This document shows, piece by piece, positions 8,156-15,569 of a stretch of 17,038 bases of DNA (positions within the stretch are counted from its first letter, which is position 1; the number at the start of each line of letters is the position of its first letter). The notes below the pieces were generated by a model. It worked only from the letters and a program-made list of their open reading frames with translations. It ran no database searches and was not told the origin of the DNA. The DNA is taken from positions 1,490 to 18,527 of the forward strand of contig PLEB01000378.1 in the NCBI GenBank assembly GCA_003136915.1, written 5' to 3'. A program made the translations under genes and the position numbers. This DNA comes from Chitinophagaceae bacterium. Lineage in GTDB: Bacteria > Bacteroidota > Bacteroidia > Chitinophagales > Chitinophagaceae.

Positions 8156-8286
8156 TGGTTGACGGTTGACAGTTGACGGACGTTAGGTGCACCTTAGTAA
8201 TAAAGATTTATCATTCCGAAATGCTGGTAGTTGGCAATTTATAAAGTATGTTCCATACAAGTCCGTCAACCGTCAACTGTCAACCA
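8156..8286. repeat. E2: longer copy of the heptamer-arm inverted repeat
   Basis: The left arm (8157-8181) is GGTTGAC, GGTTGAC, AGTTGAC, GGAC. The right arm (8261-8285), read on the minus strand, is GGTTGAC, AGTTGAC, GGTTGAC, GGAC. The arms pair over 26 bp with two mismatches, which arise because the A-type and G-type heptamers are in different order. The 79-base inner region has AGGTGC at 8185-8190 and AATAAAG at 8199-8205, at the same spacing from GGA as in E1. It also has a small nested hairpin, GTATG-TTC-CATAC (8246-8258). Compared with E1, about 50 extra inner bases are present. The element lies downstream of the Fe-S carrier gene, about 100 bases before the DUF2911 gene. No flanking target-site duplication is seen. 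Confidence 0.88.
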
Positions 8287-8388
8287 TCCTCCCTTATCAA
8301 TGACCGTTAAACCATAAGTGCGATGCGTGCGTAATTCAAAGTGCTATCTTAATGGCGCATTCCTATTTTTCACCAAAACTTTAATCTC

Positions 8389-9480
8389 ATGTATAAGATA
8401 GCCAACTTAAAAAATGCCCTTGCATTCGGTTTGCTTTTTTCCTGCATCAGCGGTATCGGCCAGGGTGTTATTACATCACCCAGGGTCCCGAGTCCAGCTG
8501 CATCTGTTTCACAAACCGTAGGTATTTCAACCATCACTGTTAATTATTCGAGGCCATCCGTGCGAGGCAGGGAGATTTGGGGTCAACTTGTTCCGTATGG
8601 ATGGAACGTTCAGGGATTTGGAGCAGGAAATGAAGCTCCCTGGCGCGCAGGGGCAAACGAAAATACGGTGCTCAACCTGAGCCATCCGGCAACCATTCAG
8701 GGCCATCAGGTTCCTGCAGGAAGTTACGGCTTGTTTTTTACCATCAGCAAAGACAATTCAGGAGAAGTTATTTTATCGAAAGACAGTAAGGCATGGGGTA
8801 GCTTCTGGTATGATCCCAAACTTGATGAAATGCGGGAAAAAATTACAGTGCGTGATGGTCCGCAAACGGAAATGCTTACATATAATTTCGACAATATTAC
8901 CAGAACGGGGGCTGAGCTGGTATTAAGCTGGGAAAAAAAGGAGTTTCCGGTGAAAATCGAATTTTCGGTGGACGATATTGTGATGGCCAATGCAGCTGAA
9001 GAATTAAAAAATACAGTAGGTTTTAGCTGGCAGGGATATGCCAGCGCAGCTGCATATGCACTTCAGAACAAAGTAAACCTGGATCAGGCGACCAAATGGG
9101 CGGATCAGGCTGTGCAGCAAAACAAAAGCTTTGCAACACTTAATATCAAGGCAGATTTACTGAATCTGTCAGGCAATACTTCGGAAGGTGAAAAAGTAAT
9201 GAAGGATGCCATTGCCATGGCTACTGAAGTCGAGCTCAATAATTATGGGTATCAGCTATTGGGTCAGCAGCAACCAGATAAAGCCATTGATATATTCATT
9301 TTGAATACGAAGCGCCATCCTGAAAGTCCGAATGTATGGGATAGCCTGGGAGAAGCTTACGCTATCAAAGGAGATAAGAAGAATGCGATTGTCAATTTCA
9401 AGAAAGCCCTGAGCATGAACCCGCCGGCGAATGTAAAAGCCAATTCAGAAAAATACATGAAGCAGTTGGGGGCTATGTAA
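8389..9480 (+). CDS. Secreted DUF2911 protein with C-terminal TPR repeats
   Basis: The 363-residue protein has a signal peptide (about residues 1-25, core LAFGLLFSCISGI). A DUF2911 domain follows (about 30-195), recognisable by SRPSVRGREIWGQLVPYG, WRAGANENT, VPAGSYGLFFTI and WGSFWYDP. The C-terminal third is helical with at least two TPR-like units: about 284-311 (NYGYQLLGQQQPDKAIDIF) and 316-347 (VWDSLGEAYAIKGDKKNAI). DUF2911 proteins are common exported proteins of Bacteroidota with no established activity, and this DUF2911-TPR pairing is one known form. The likely location is the periplasm, with TPRs suggesting protein binding. The start ATG at 8389 is directly followed by the signal peptide. 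A bidirectional terminator follows at 9524-9564. Confidence 0.88.
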   Translation: MYKIANLKNALAFGLLFSCISGIGQGVITSPRVPSPAASVSQTVGISTITVNYSRPSVRGREIWGQLVPYGWNVQGFGAGNEAPWRAGANENTVLNLSHPATIQGHQVPAGSYGLFFTISKDNSGEVILSKDSKAWGSFWYDPKLDEMREKITVRDGPQTEMLTYNFDNITRTGAELVLSWEKKEFPVKIEFSVDDIVMANAAEELKNTVGFSWQGYASAAAYALQNKVNLDQATKWADQAVQQNKSFATLNIKADLLNLSGNTSEGEKVMKDAIAMATEVELNNYGYQLLGQQQPDKAIDIFILNTKRHPESPNVWDSLGEAYAIKGDKKNAIVNFKKALSMNPPANVKANSEKYMKQLGAM

Positions 9481-9523
9481 ATTCATTTTATTGCGAGGGC
9501 GGTCAAAAGGATCGTCGCTATTA

Positions 9524-9564
9524 AAAAAAAGAAAATCCGCTATTGCAGTGGATTTTCTTTTTTT
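9524..9564. terminator. Bidirectional intrinsic terminator between convergent genes
   Basis: GAAAATCC (9531-9538) pairs with GGATTTTC (9550-9557) around a short loop. The stem can extend inward by three pairs. Outside it lie seven or more A bases on the left and seven T bases on the right, so a U-tract follows the hairpin in RNA from either strand. It serves the DUF2911 gene (+) and the PepSY-like gene (-). Confidence 0.85.
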
Positions 9565-9593
9565 ATAATGGCCATATGAGCTTGATCTTTTTT

Positions 9594-10043
9594 TCAATCT
9601 TCTTTTTTTTCTGTTTTGAATGTTGTCCAGGAATTCGCATCTACAGACTTCAATACTTTTTTCTGCAAAGAATTTTCCAGGGTTATATAATAGGAAGTAC
9701 CATCCTCTGCATGAATTTCAAACAGGTCGCTTATCCAATATTCAGGATATTGTTTCTTCAACGTTGTTATAAGCTGAATTGGCAACTGATCGGGAGTAAT
9801 GAAGCGACTTACTGCCAGAAGGTCTCCGTTTGAAGAATAGTAGGCATAGAGCACCATGTTGTCCATGTTGAAGGAAACCTTCAGGAAATTTTTGGTGCTT
9901 TCCCATTTTACGTCCCGGGCATTCACAAATTCCCGGCTGAAAGAAACGATTACATTCTTGTTGACTCCAGGCACATCTGCAGCAAAGGAGAAGCCGGTGA
10001 TACCAACCAGTACCAGGGCTAAAATCAGGATTTTCTTTTTCAT
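9594..10043 (-). CDS. Periplasmic PepSY-like (BLIP-fold) protein
   Basis: The 149-residue protein has a clear signal peptide: MKKK, a hydrophobic core, and FSFAA at 18-22 with cleavage near residue 21 or 22. The mature region of about 127 residues resembles the putative beta-lactamase-inhibitor-like, PepSY-like family (PF11396) of Bacteroidota. Features seen are VNARDVKWESTKNFLKVSF, then an aromatic strand LYAYYSSNGDLLAVSRFI, then LPIQLITTLKKQYPEYWI. The family's function is unknown beyond its fold. The ATG at 10043 was chosen because the in-frame codon at 10085 overlaps the -7 box. It is transcribed from an exact-consensus promoter overlapped by a dyad, which suggests regulated expression. 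Confidence 0.72.
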   Translation of the reverse strand: MKKKILILALVLVGITGFSFAADVPGVNKNVIVSFSREFVNARDVKWESTKNFLKVSFNMDNMVLYAYYSSNGDLLAVSRFITPDQLPIQLITTLKKQYPEYWISDLFEIHAEDGTSYYITLENSLQKKVLKSVDANSWTTFKTEKKED

Positions 10044-10084
10044 TGTTTTGATTTTTGTTTGTTTGTTATTCGTGATTGACAACA

Positions 10085-10116
10085 CAAAGATAAGGGTTTA
10101 GATATGTACTATGCAA
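10085..10116 (-). promoter_or_regulatory. Promoter of the PepSY-like gene
   Basis: On the minus strand TTG (10116-10114), a 21-base spacer and TATCTTTG (10092-10085) match the Bacteroidota consensus exactly. Transcription should begin near 10079, leaving a leader of about 36 bases before the ATG at 10043. Confidence 0.65.
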
Positions 10117-10125
10117 TACATAGTA
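10104..10125. promoter_or_regulatory. Overlapping dyads on the -33 element, possible operator
   Basis: TACTATG-CAATA-CATAGTA (10107-10125) is a perfect 7-bp inverted repeat with a 5-base spacer. ATGTA (10104-10108) and TACAT (10117-10121) form a second, overlapping 5-bp dyad with an 8-base spacer. The -33 TTG of the PepSY-like promoter lies in the centre, so a bound dimer would block RNA polymerase. The regulator is unknown. Confidence 0.4.
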
Positions 10126-10313
10126 ATATGAATGGCATAATAATAGGTATAGGCGGCAGAATGCAGGTATTTACGGGCGAGACCGGTAAGAATTCTTTAA
10201 AAAAAGCCATTGGAAGTGGGTAAAAAGTCTGTTTTTGGAACCCTGCAAGCATTTTTTTGAGCCTAAAGCGGTCCCATGACCCTGTTTCCTACCTTTAATT
10301 CTCAAACGATTTT

Positions 10314-11321
10314 ATGTCATACCAGAAACTAATCATCCTTCTTTCAGCCTTTTTACTGCCGATTTTCGTTTTTGCCCAGGTTCATGATACCACTTATGCG
10401 GAGCGGCTTGGATTTCCCAAAGGATCAAGGGTTGTTATCCTTCACGTAGATGATGCTGGAATGAGCTATAGTTCTAACCAGGGTGCTATAGATGCCCTGA
10501 CCCATGGCGCGGCTACTTCTGTGAGTGTGATGATGCCATGCCCCTGGGTTCCGGGATTTGTTCATTTTCTTAAGGAGCATCCGGAAATAGATGCGGGTCT
10601 GCACCTAACCCTGACATCTGAGTGGAAAGATTATCGCTGGCAGCCATTGGCGGGAAAGAAAAACGTACCTGGGTTAACAGACCCGGAGGGCTGCTTATGG
10701 GCAACAGTTCCTGAGGTGGTTGCACATGCTACGCCGGACGAAGTTGAAACCGAAATAAATGCACAATTGGACCGGGCCAGGACCATGGGTTTTGAACCCA
10801 CCCATCTGGATACGCATATGGGAACCGTTTTTGGAACGCCGGCCTTTCTGATGCGCTATATCCAGATCGGAATCAGGAACCATATTCCGGTTATGTTTCC
10901 AGGCGGGGCAGATGAGCTTATTCAGGCTCAGATGCATCTTACCGATGCTTATCTTGTTCAGGTTCGAAAAATGGGCAGGATGATTTGGGATGCAGGCCTT
11001 CCTGTACTCGATGATTTGCACAACAGCAGTTACGATTGGGAAATTCCTGCGGATGTTGCGGCGGACGACAGGAAATTAAAGGAATTTAAAACGACGAAAT
11101 ATATTGAAGCGCTTAAATCGCTAAAGCCCGGCGTGACCATGATCATCATGCATTGTACAGATCCTTCACCCATATTTAAATATATTACCGATAGCGGGCC
11201 CGTGAGAAAAGGTGATTTGCTGACCATGCTCAATCCGGAATTTAAAAAGGCATTACAGGACCAGGGAATTATACTAACAACCTGGAGGGAATTGAAAGCC
11301 AGAAGAGATAAGGCCCGTTAA
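10314..11321 (+). CDS. Secreted ChbG/YdjC-like carbohydrate deacetylase
   Basis: This 335-residue protein has a signal peptide (about residues 1-21, ending FVFAQ), then a YdjC/ChbG domain over almost all the rest. The metal-site motifs of the family are visible: HVDDAGM (44-50, with Asp46 and Asp47), GLHLTLT (95-101, His97) and THLDTHMGT (163-171, His164 and His168). E. coli ChbG removes an acetyl group from chitobiose or chitotriose derivatives in the cytoplasm. The export signal here implies action in the periplasm or outside. The natural substrate is not known, though an N-acetylated sugar oligomer is likely. The start ATG at 10314 opens directly into the signal peptide. No chitinase or transporter gene is adjacent. 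Confidence 0.85.
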   Translation: MSYQKLIILLSAFLLPIFVFAQVHDTTYAERLGFPKGSRVVILHVDDAGMSYSSNQGAIDALTHGAATSVSVMMPCPWVPGFVHFLKEHPEIDAGLHLTLTSEWKDYRWQPLAGKKNVPGLTDPEGCLWATVPEVVAHATPDEVETEINAQLDRARTMGFEPTHLDTHMGTVFGTPAFLMRYIQIGIRNHIPVMFPGGADELIQAQMHLTDAYLVQVRKMGRMIWDAGLPVLDDLHNSSYDWEIPADVAADDRKLKEFKTTKYIEALKSLKPGVTMIIMHCTDPSPIFKYITDSGPVRKGDLLTMLNPEFKKALQDQGIILTTWRELKARRDKAR

Positions 11322-11471
11322 TTCACTGAACGATCTGCTTGCCGACCATTAGGACGTGAGTACTGCAATAATAATCGTCTGTTTCTTCAATGGCCATCTT
11401 CCAGGATTTCCCTGGGGGCAGGTTGGATGAGAACAGTCTATATTTTTTGAACAAAACTAAGCCTGATTTGT

Positions 11472-11478
11472 AAGGAGG
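11472..11478 (+). promoter_or_regulatory. Shine-Dalgarno-like AAGGAGG upstream of the OsmC gene
   Basis: AAGGAGG is a perfect anti-16S match, but 15 bases separate it from the ATG at 11494, longer than the usual 5-9. Most genes in the window have no such sequence. It may help initiation or be chance. Confidence 0.35.
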
Positions 11479-11493
11479 ATTAAACAAAGCATT

Positions 11494-11913
11494 ATGAAAC
11501 GAACAGCAACAGCTCATTGGAAAGGAACTTTAAAAGAAGGGAAAGGGGAAATAACTACCCAGAGTACCACTTTAAATAAGACGCAATATTCGTTTAAGAC
11601 CCGCTTCGAGCAGGGTGTAGGAACCAATCCTGAAGAGTTGATCGCCGCAGCGCACGCGGGTTGTTTCACCATGGCTGTAGGTGCTGCATTAACCAAGGCT
11701 GGATTCACGCCAGGCGATCTGGATACAGAAGCTATTTTGGATCTTGATATGGCCGTTTCGGGTATAACCGGTATTCATCTCGAATTAAAAGGTGCAGCCA
11801 TTTCAGGTGTAACGGAAGCCAAATTTAAAGAGATTGCAGAAGGGGCAAAGGCAAATTGCATTATTTCCAAAGTGCTGAGTGTGCCTATTACAATGAATGT
11901 TTCTTACAAATAA
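11494..11913 (+). CDS. OsmC-family organic hydroperoxide reductase
   Basis: This 139-residue cytoplasmic protein is full length for the OsmC subfamily. The reactive cysteine is Cys57 in AAAHAGCFTMA, and the second is Cys122 in AKANCIISK. They correspond to the Cys59/Cys125 pair of E. coli OsmC. NPEELIAAAHAGC is the strongest family signature. Such enzymes reduce organic hydroperoxides with thiol reductants, often lipoyl proteins. The start ATG at 11494 gives the usual N-terminus (MKRTATAHWKG). A secreted Bcp-type peroxiredoxin gene begins 4 bases after the stop, so the two probably form an operon for peroxide defence on both sides of the inner membrane. Confidence 0.93.
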   Translation: MKRTATAHWKGTLKEGKGEITTQSTTLNKTQYSFKTRFEQGVGTNPEELIAAAHAGCFTMAVGAALTKAGFTPGDLDTEAILDLDMAVSGITGIHLELKGAAISGVTEAKFKEIAEGAKANCIISKVLSVPITMNVSYK

Positions 11914-11917
11914 TCCC

Positions 11918-12475
11918 ATGTCCGCAATCCGGGTCCGGATAATCAAAATACCCTTGGCAAAGCTCATGATAGCTACTTCTGTTTTCGCGAGTCTCTTCAT
12001 GGCTTGCCGGGCCCAGCATAAACCCCTTGCTGCCGGAGACCAGGTGCCACTGTTTACGCTGAAGGATCAAAATGACAGCGTATTTAATATTTCGGATTAT
12101 ATCGGTAAGAAAATCCTGGTTATTTATTTCTATCCCAAAGATGAAAGCAGTGTGTGTACGAAGGAGGCCTGTTCTTTCCGGGACGCTTATTCTGATTTCA
12201 CAAATGCCGGGTGCATGGTCGTGGGTATTAACGGAGGTACTGTTGAGAGTCATAAGCATTTTCAGCTCAGGGATCAATTACCATTCACCCTGCTCAGTGA
12301 TCCGGGGAACCAGGTTCTTAAATTATTTGGTGTTAAAAGTAAATTCATGATATCCGGCAGGGAAACTTTTGTAATTGATAAATCCGGGAAAATCCGTTTT
12401 ACTTACGATTCTTTTACCAATGGACCTGCACACGAAGCTGCAGCGCTCAAATTTATCAAGACCATGCCTTCCTGA
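11918..12475 (+). CDS. Exported Bcp-type peroxiredoxin, probable lipoprotein
   Basis: The 185-residue protein has a basic N-terminus (RVRIIK), a hydrophobic segment (about 16-29) and a Cys at residue 30 in LFMAC, which resembles a lipobox with an unusual Met at -2. A thioredoxin-fold AhpC/TSA domain follows. The peroxidatic Cys80 lies in YPKDESSVCTKEAC, with the resolving Cys85 five residues later as in Bcp/PrxQ. Arg148 is in GRETFVID. Ser replaces the usual Thr of PxxxTxxC. Such enzymes reduce H2O2 and organic peroxides with thioredoxin-like donors, so here a periplasmic donor would be needed. The ATG at 11918 was preferred to 11897, which would overlap the OsmC gene. The DoxX gene converges with 5 bases between the stops and no terminator seen. 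Confidence 0.88.
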   Translation: MSAIRVRIIKIPLAKLMIATSVFASLFMACRAQHKPLAAGDQVPLFTLKDQNDSVFNISDYIGKKILVIYFYPKDESSVCTKEACSFRDAYSDFTNAGCMVVGINGGTVESHKHFQLRDQLPFTLLSDPGNQVLKLFGVKSKFMISGRETFVIDKSGKIRFTYDSFTNGPAHEAAALKFIKTMPS

Positions 12476-12480
12476 TTCCT

Positions 12481-12954
12481 TTATTTGAAAAATTTCTTCG
12501 TATTTCCTTCTTCGTTGCCGGCTTTGTAATAACTACGGAAATATTCATCTGCGGAAAGAGATCCGCTTCCTTTTATCGCAAAAAGGATCAGCAGGAACAA
12601 AACAATGATTGACAAAATCAATTCAAAACTGCTTTGTCCTGCGGCCTTGATATTCACAAAAAAGGCAGCAATAATAAGAATGGGAATCTGAACAATGGAA
12701 GAAGTTCTGGTAAAAAGGCCAACTGCAATAAATAATCCGCCAAGCAGGTTGAGAAAAGTTGTCAGAAAAACCAGCAACCCGGAGTTTTGTGCAAATGCGG
12801 AAACGCCCGATGCCTGGATCATGGATTTCAGGGCAGCCGTATCCCGGATGAAACTGATTGCACGCCAGAGTAGCGTAAGTCCCAGCAGGATTCTCAATAT
12901 GGTCAGCCAGCGGGGTTGATCATGGGTTTTTTCAGTAATATTTGTTTCTGGCAT
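12481..12954 (-). CDS. DoxX-family membrane protein
   Basis: This 157-residue inner-membrane protein has about four hydrophobic segments. The first contains the family-like RILLGLTLLWRAISF. The third and fourth follow FTRTSSIVQ and GQSSFELILS. DoxX-type proteins are small quinone- or redox-related membrane proteins, but most bacterial members have no proven activity. The ATG at 12954 was chosen. A GTG at 13020 overlaps the TGA stop of the preceding gene (GTGA) and would add 22 residues before the conserved region. That overlap suggests translational coupling as an alternative. The gene is likely to share a transcript with the 517-residue exported protein upstream. Confidence 0.85.
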   Translation of the reverse strand: MPETNITEKTHDQPRWLTILRILLGLTLLWRAISFIRDTAALKSMIQASGVSAFAQNSGLLVFLTTFLNLLGGLFIAVGLFTRTSSIVQIPILIIAAFFVNIKAAGQSSFELILSIIVLFLLILFAIKGSGSLSADEYFRSYYKAGNEEGNTKKFFK

Positions 12955-13016
12955 ATAGGTTAATTTATTCTGCGACTTTAAAAATCCATCCAGCATCTGC
13001 CATCCACTGCGTAGTT

Positions 13017-14570
13017 TCACAACCTGATAATAGCAAACCCGATTTGCTGATTGTTTTTATATGGTACGGCCACTACTTCGGCGGAGATGCGTCTTGATCC
13101 CTGAAAATTAAGCGTTCGGTTCATTTTCCAGAAGATCAATGCGTCATCAGTAGGTTCTCCTTGTGTATTCAGGGTGGTTGCTGTACTGAATTCATCATTC
13201 GTCCGGAGCGTGCTGTTATAGATTATATACAATTTGTTTCTTACCGGGAACACGAGATAGGAGAGGGAAGGAGAATTCAGTTCGGTTGTTTGCTCCGCAT
13301 TGATGATGCCGCTCCAGGTACTATCGCCGGCTTTTATAGGAAAATAAAACATGGTCAGGTTGCCCCTGTTGAATACCGACCGGATTCCCTGCAATCCTTT
13401 CCGTTCCGTGTATCCGTTTTTGTTCAGCTCGGTTAAACTGGTTTCTGTTGAAGAAAAGTTTGTTGCAAGGAAAACCGGATCCCAGGGATCATTATTCTGA
13501 ACCGCTTTGTCACTTGCATTCTCTGGTCTGCCATATTCTTTGAACAGCATATAGCCCTGGCCTGGAACAGCAATAAAACTTTCATTGCTCAGGCTTTGAT
13601 TTTTCAGGCTGGAAGCAAGGGTATTGAAATGGTATGAAGAATCGAAGTCGAATTTGTTTCGCGCCATGGAATAATGACTTACCTGTACATTTTTGATCGT
13701 GGTATTCCGGTATCTGGATAGCATTCCAACGCTCATTTCCTGTTGATCATTATTTATGGACATGGCAATATCTTCCATCGAATAATAAGGCGAGAGTGGC
13801 AGTTCCTGGTAATAGAAACTCTTTCCATCCTTATAAAAGTGAAATAGCAAATAATTATTATTGGTCCTCGAGGAAGAGGCCATCATCCAGTCTCCATTGT
13901 TCGCCAGTTTTATGGGCAGGTTATCAAAACTCTCTGCCGGAAAGGAAATAAAATCATCCTGGATGCAGGGCTGGGTAAAATACGGATGGTCAAATATCCT
14001 GTGGTAAAGTATTTTCCAATCGGCATCAAAAAGAATGGCATGAATTCGCGGTGACAAAGAAGGCCTGAATTCAAAACCGATCAGAAGGTTTTTCGAAAGA
14101 TCTTCCGAACGGGCAAGGATGAAGCTCGTCGCCTGCGCGGTGAATGGAAAGCTATCAACCAACCGGCTGCTTGATTCCGGATAGCTGTTTTCATCGTAGT
14201 GGTTGACAAAAAGAATTGTTTTCCCCGGTGCTCCCGCCAGAATTAGCTGGTCAAATGATGAGCTGGCGCAAACCAGGTATTGCTTCATAGTCCCTTCAAT
14301 CCTGAGGGCTGGGATTTCCTTAATAAAATTCAGCCGGTTATCAAATACGGCAAACCGCTGGCCTTCCAACTGATAATCCGTACTATGCCGGGTGGTCACC
14401 CTACGATATTGTTCTTTTTCAGCCCAATAGCTATCAGCGGATTTCCCGATTACCTGAAATGTATTTGAGGAGCGAAGGCTAATCGTTGAAGAATAACTGA
14501 CACGCTGGGCATATAAGAATCCGGGCAACAAGAAAATGAAAAGAAAATAATATGGTGGTTTTCTGGCCAC
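13017..14570 (-). CDS. Exported protein of unknown function, 517 residues
   Basis: I do not recognise this protein. It starts with GTG at 14570, since an in-frame TAA lies just upstream and no earlier start exists. A typical signal peptide follows (about residues 1-21, YFLFIFLLPGFLYAQ). The mature part, about 496 residues, is rich in Ser, Asn, Phe and Tyr, with regularly spaced beta-strand patterns such as GDWMMASSSRTNNNYLLFHFY and NLTMFYFPIKAGDSTW. This would suit a beta-propeller, but no repeat motif is clear enough to prove it. No membrane segment or C-terminal sorting domain was seen. The gene precedes DoxX with overlapping stop and possible start, and follows the DinB-like gene by 74 bases, so the three may form one minus-strand unit. 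Confidence 0.7.
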   Translation of the reverse strand: MARKPPYYFLFIFLLPGFLYAQRVSYSSTISLRSSNTFQVIGKSADSYWAEKEQYRRVTTRHSTDYQLEGQRFAVFDNRLNFIKEIPALRIEGTMKQYLVCASSSFDQLILAGAPGKTILFVNHYDENSYPESSSRLVDSFPFTAQATSFILARSEDLSKNLLIGFEFRPSLSPRIHAILFDADWKILYHRIFDHPYFTQPCIQDDFISFPAESFDNLPIKLANNGDWMMASSSRTNNNYLLFHFYKDGKSFYYQELPLSPYYSMEDIAMSINNDQQEMSVGMLSRYRNTTIKNVQVSHYSMARNKFDFDSSYHFNTLASSLKNQSLSNESFIAVPGQGYMLFKEYGRPENASDKAVQNNDPWDPVFLATNFSSTETSLTELNKNGYTERKGLQGIRSVFNRGNLTMFYFPIKAGDSTWSGIINAEQTTELNSPSLSYLVFPVRNKLYIIYNSTLRTNDEFSTATTLNTQGEPTDDALIFWKMNRTLNFQGSRRISAEVVAVPYKNNQQIGFAIIRL

Positions 14571-14644
14571 AGGGGAAAAGCGCCCTTAAGTTAGCATTAT
14601 TTTTTCTTCTTTCAGAAAGTTATGATGCATCCCGGGCACCGCCT

Positions 14645-15172
14645 TCATTTCCGGCCTGAAAATTTATCTGCATTGAATTGGCCGGAGTGACCCCTCGGGA
14701 TGGATAAGGAATGCCAGTTCTGATCGCAAATCATTTTTCCGAGGAAGACGATTTGCCCTACATGATAGGCATAGTGGGTAAGCTGGCGGTTTATAGCTTC
14801 CATCACGGTATGTTTTTCATTTCGGATAACCACAGTTTTTAGAAGATCTTCGCTTGTCAATGGTTCAAGTGAGGCAAAAACACAGTTCCAGCCTTTCTCC
14901 CAAGAAGCCAGTAATTCTTCTTTGGCCGGGTATTCATTTTCAAATTCCTTATCCCGGTTGCGCCAGCTTTTTTCACCATCCGTTGTCAGAAAATCAGTAA
15001 ATCTCGAAAGCATATTGCCAACCATATGATTAACGATCATGGTGATGCTGTTGCTTTCTGAATTGTATTGCCAGCTTAATTTTTCTTCGGGAACCTGCTC
15101 AATCGCTTTTTTTCCCAAACTCCTGGCCTCGACGAATTGCTTTTTAGCACTTTCCAGATAGTTATTTTGCAT
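14645..15172 (-). CDS. DinB-like / DUF1572 four-helix protein
   Basis: This 175-residue cytoplasmic protein has the DinB/DUF1572 pattern. An N-terminal helix is followed by SITMIVNHMVGNMLSRF with His49. HYAYHVGQIVFLGKM follows with His133 and His137, the usual three-histidine metal site. WHSLSIPRG is typical of the C-terminus of the DUF1572 subfamily. DinB-fold proteins are metal-dependent, and some are bacillithiol- or mycothiol-dependent transferases, but the substrate of this subfamily is unknown. The ATG at 15172 gives the expected N-terminus. The gene is divergent from the adhesin-like gene, with a gap of almost 400 bases. Confidence 0.88.
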   Translation of the reverse strand: MQNNYLESAKKQFVEARSLGKKAIEQVPEEKLSWQYNSESNSITMIVNHMVGNMLSRFTDFLTTDGEKSWRNRDKEFENEYPAKEELLASWEKGWNCVFASLEPLTSEDLLKTVVIRNEKHTVMEAINRQLTHYAYHVGQIVFLGKMICDQNWHSLSIPRGHSGQFNADKFSGRK

Positions 15173-15569
15173 TTTATCTTATTTCTTTATTGTGTTTGGT
15201 TCAAATACCTGGTCCGGAAACGAAGAAGATTCCGGCACCTTTAACACATTGAATTCATGTTTTGTTACCAGATGGCAGCTGTTGCCGGTTTTCGTTAGTA
15301 TCACATCATGTGTCCAGCGGCGGTGCGATCATGAAAGGGCTGTTTCTAATTTGATATTAAAAGTACGATTCTTTGTTTTTTCCTGGGTAGGACACAACCG
15401 CCAGGACCTGCCGTTTTCGATCCAGCCTGAGGCCAGACCCAATGAATACTAATAAAATTAGTGAAATCTTTATTTTGGGTTTGTATATGAAAACCCCTAG
15501 AAATTGCGTTCTTTTATGTTATAGTATAGTCCATTTTACCCTTAAGAAACGGTATAAATCTTATATTCT
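15173..15569. other. Intergenic region between divergent genes
   Basis: I see no gene in these 397 bases. The open frames present have composition unlike the neighbours and no start context. CACAT-C-ATGTG (15302-15312) is a small perfect dyad. From about 15440 the region is AT-rich and should hold the adhesin promoter. TATTTTG at 15471-15477 is one base short of a -7 box and has no clear -33 partner. Confidence 0.5.

Noticed and set aside
10128..10223. Small plus-strand open frame of 31 codons between the PepSY-like and ChbG-like genes
   Set aside because: It has no clear promoter or ribosome site, and its length is easily reached by chance.
11401..11415. CCAGG-ATTTC-CCTGG hairpin upstream of OsmC as a terminator
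   Set aside because: The stem is only 5 bp and no T-tract follows.
11323..11517. Minus-strand open frame of 64 codons ending next to the ChbG-like gene stop
   Set aside because: Its start lies within the OsmC gene, it has no promoter or recognisable domain, and it covers the region that should hold the OsmC promoter. A remnant cannot be excluded.
15192..15452. Plus-strand open frame of 86 codons upstream of the adhesin
   Set aside because: Its composition is unlike a protein of this organism, no domain is recognised, and it ends before the adhesin without any coupling.
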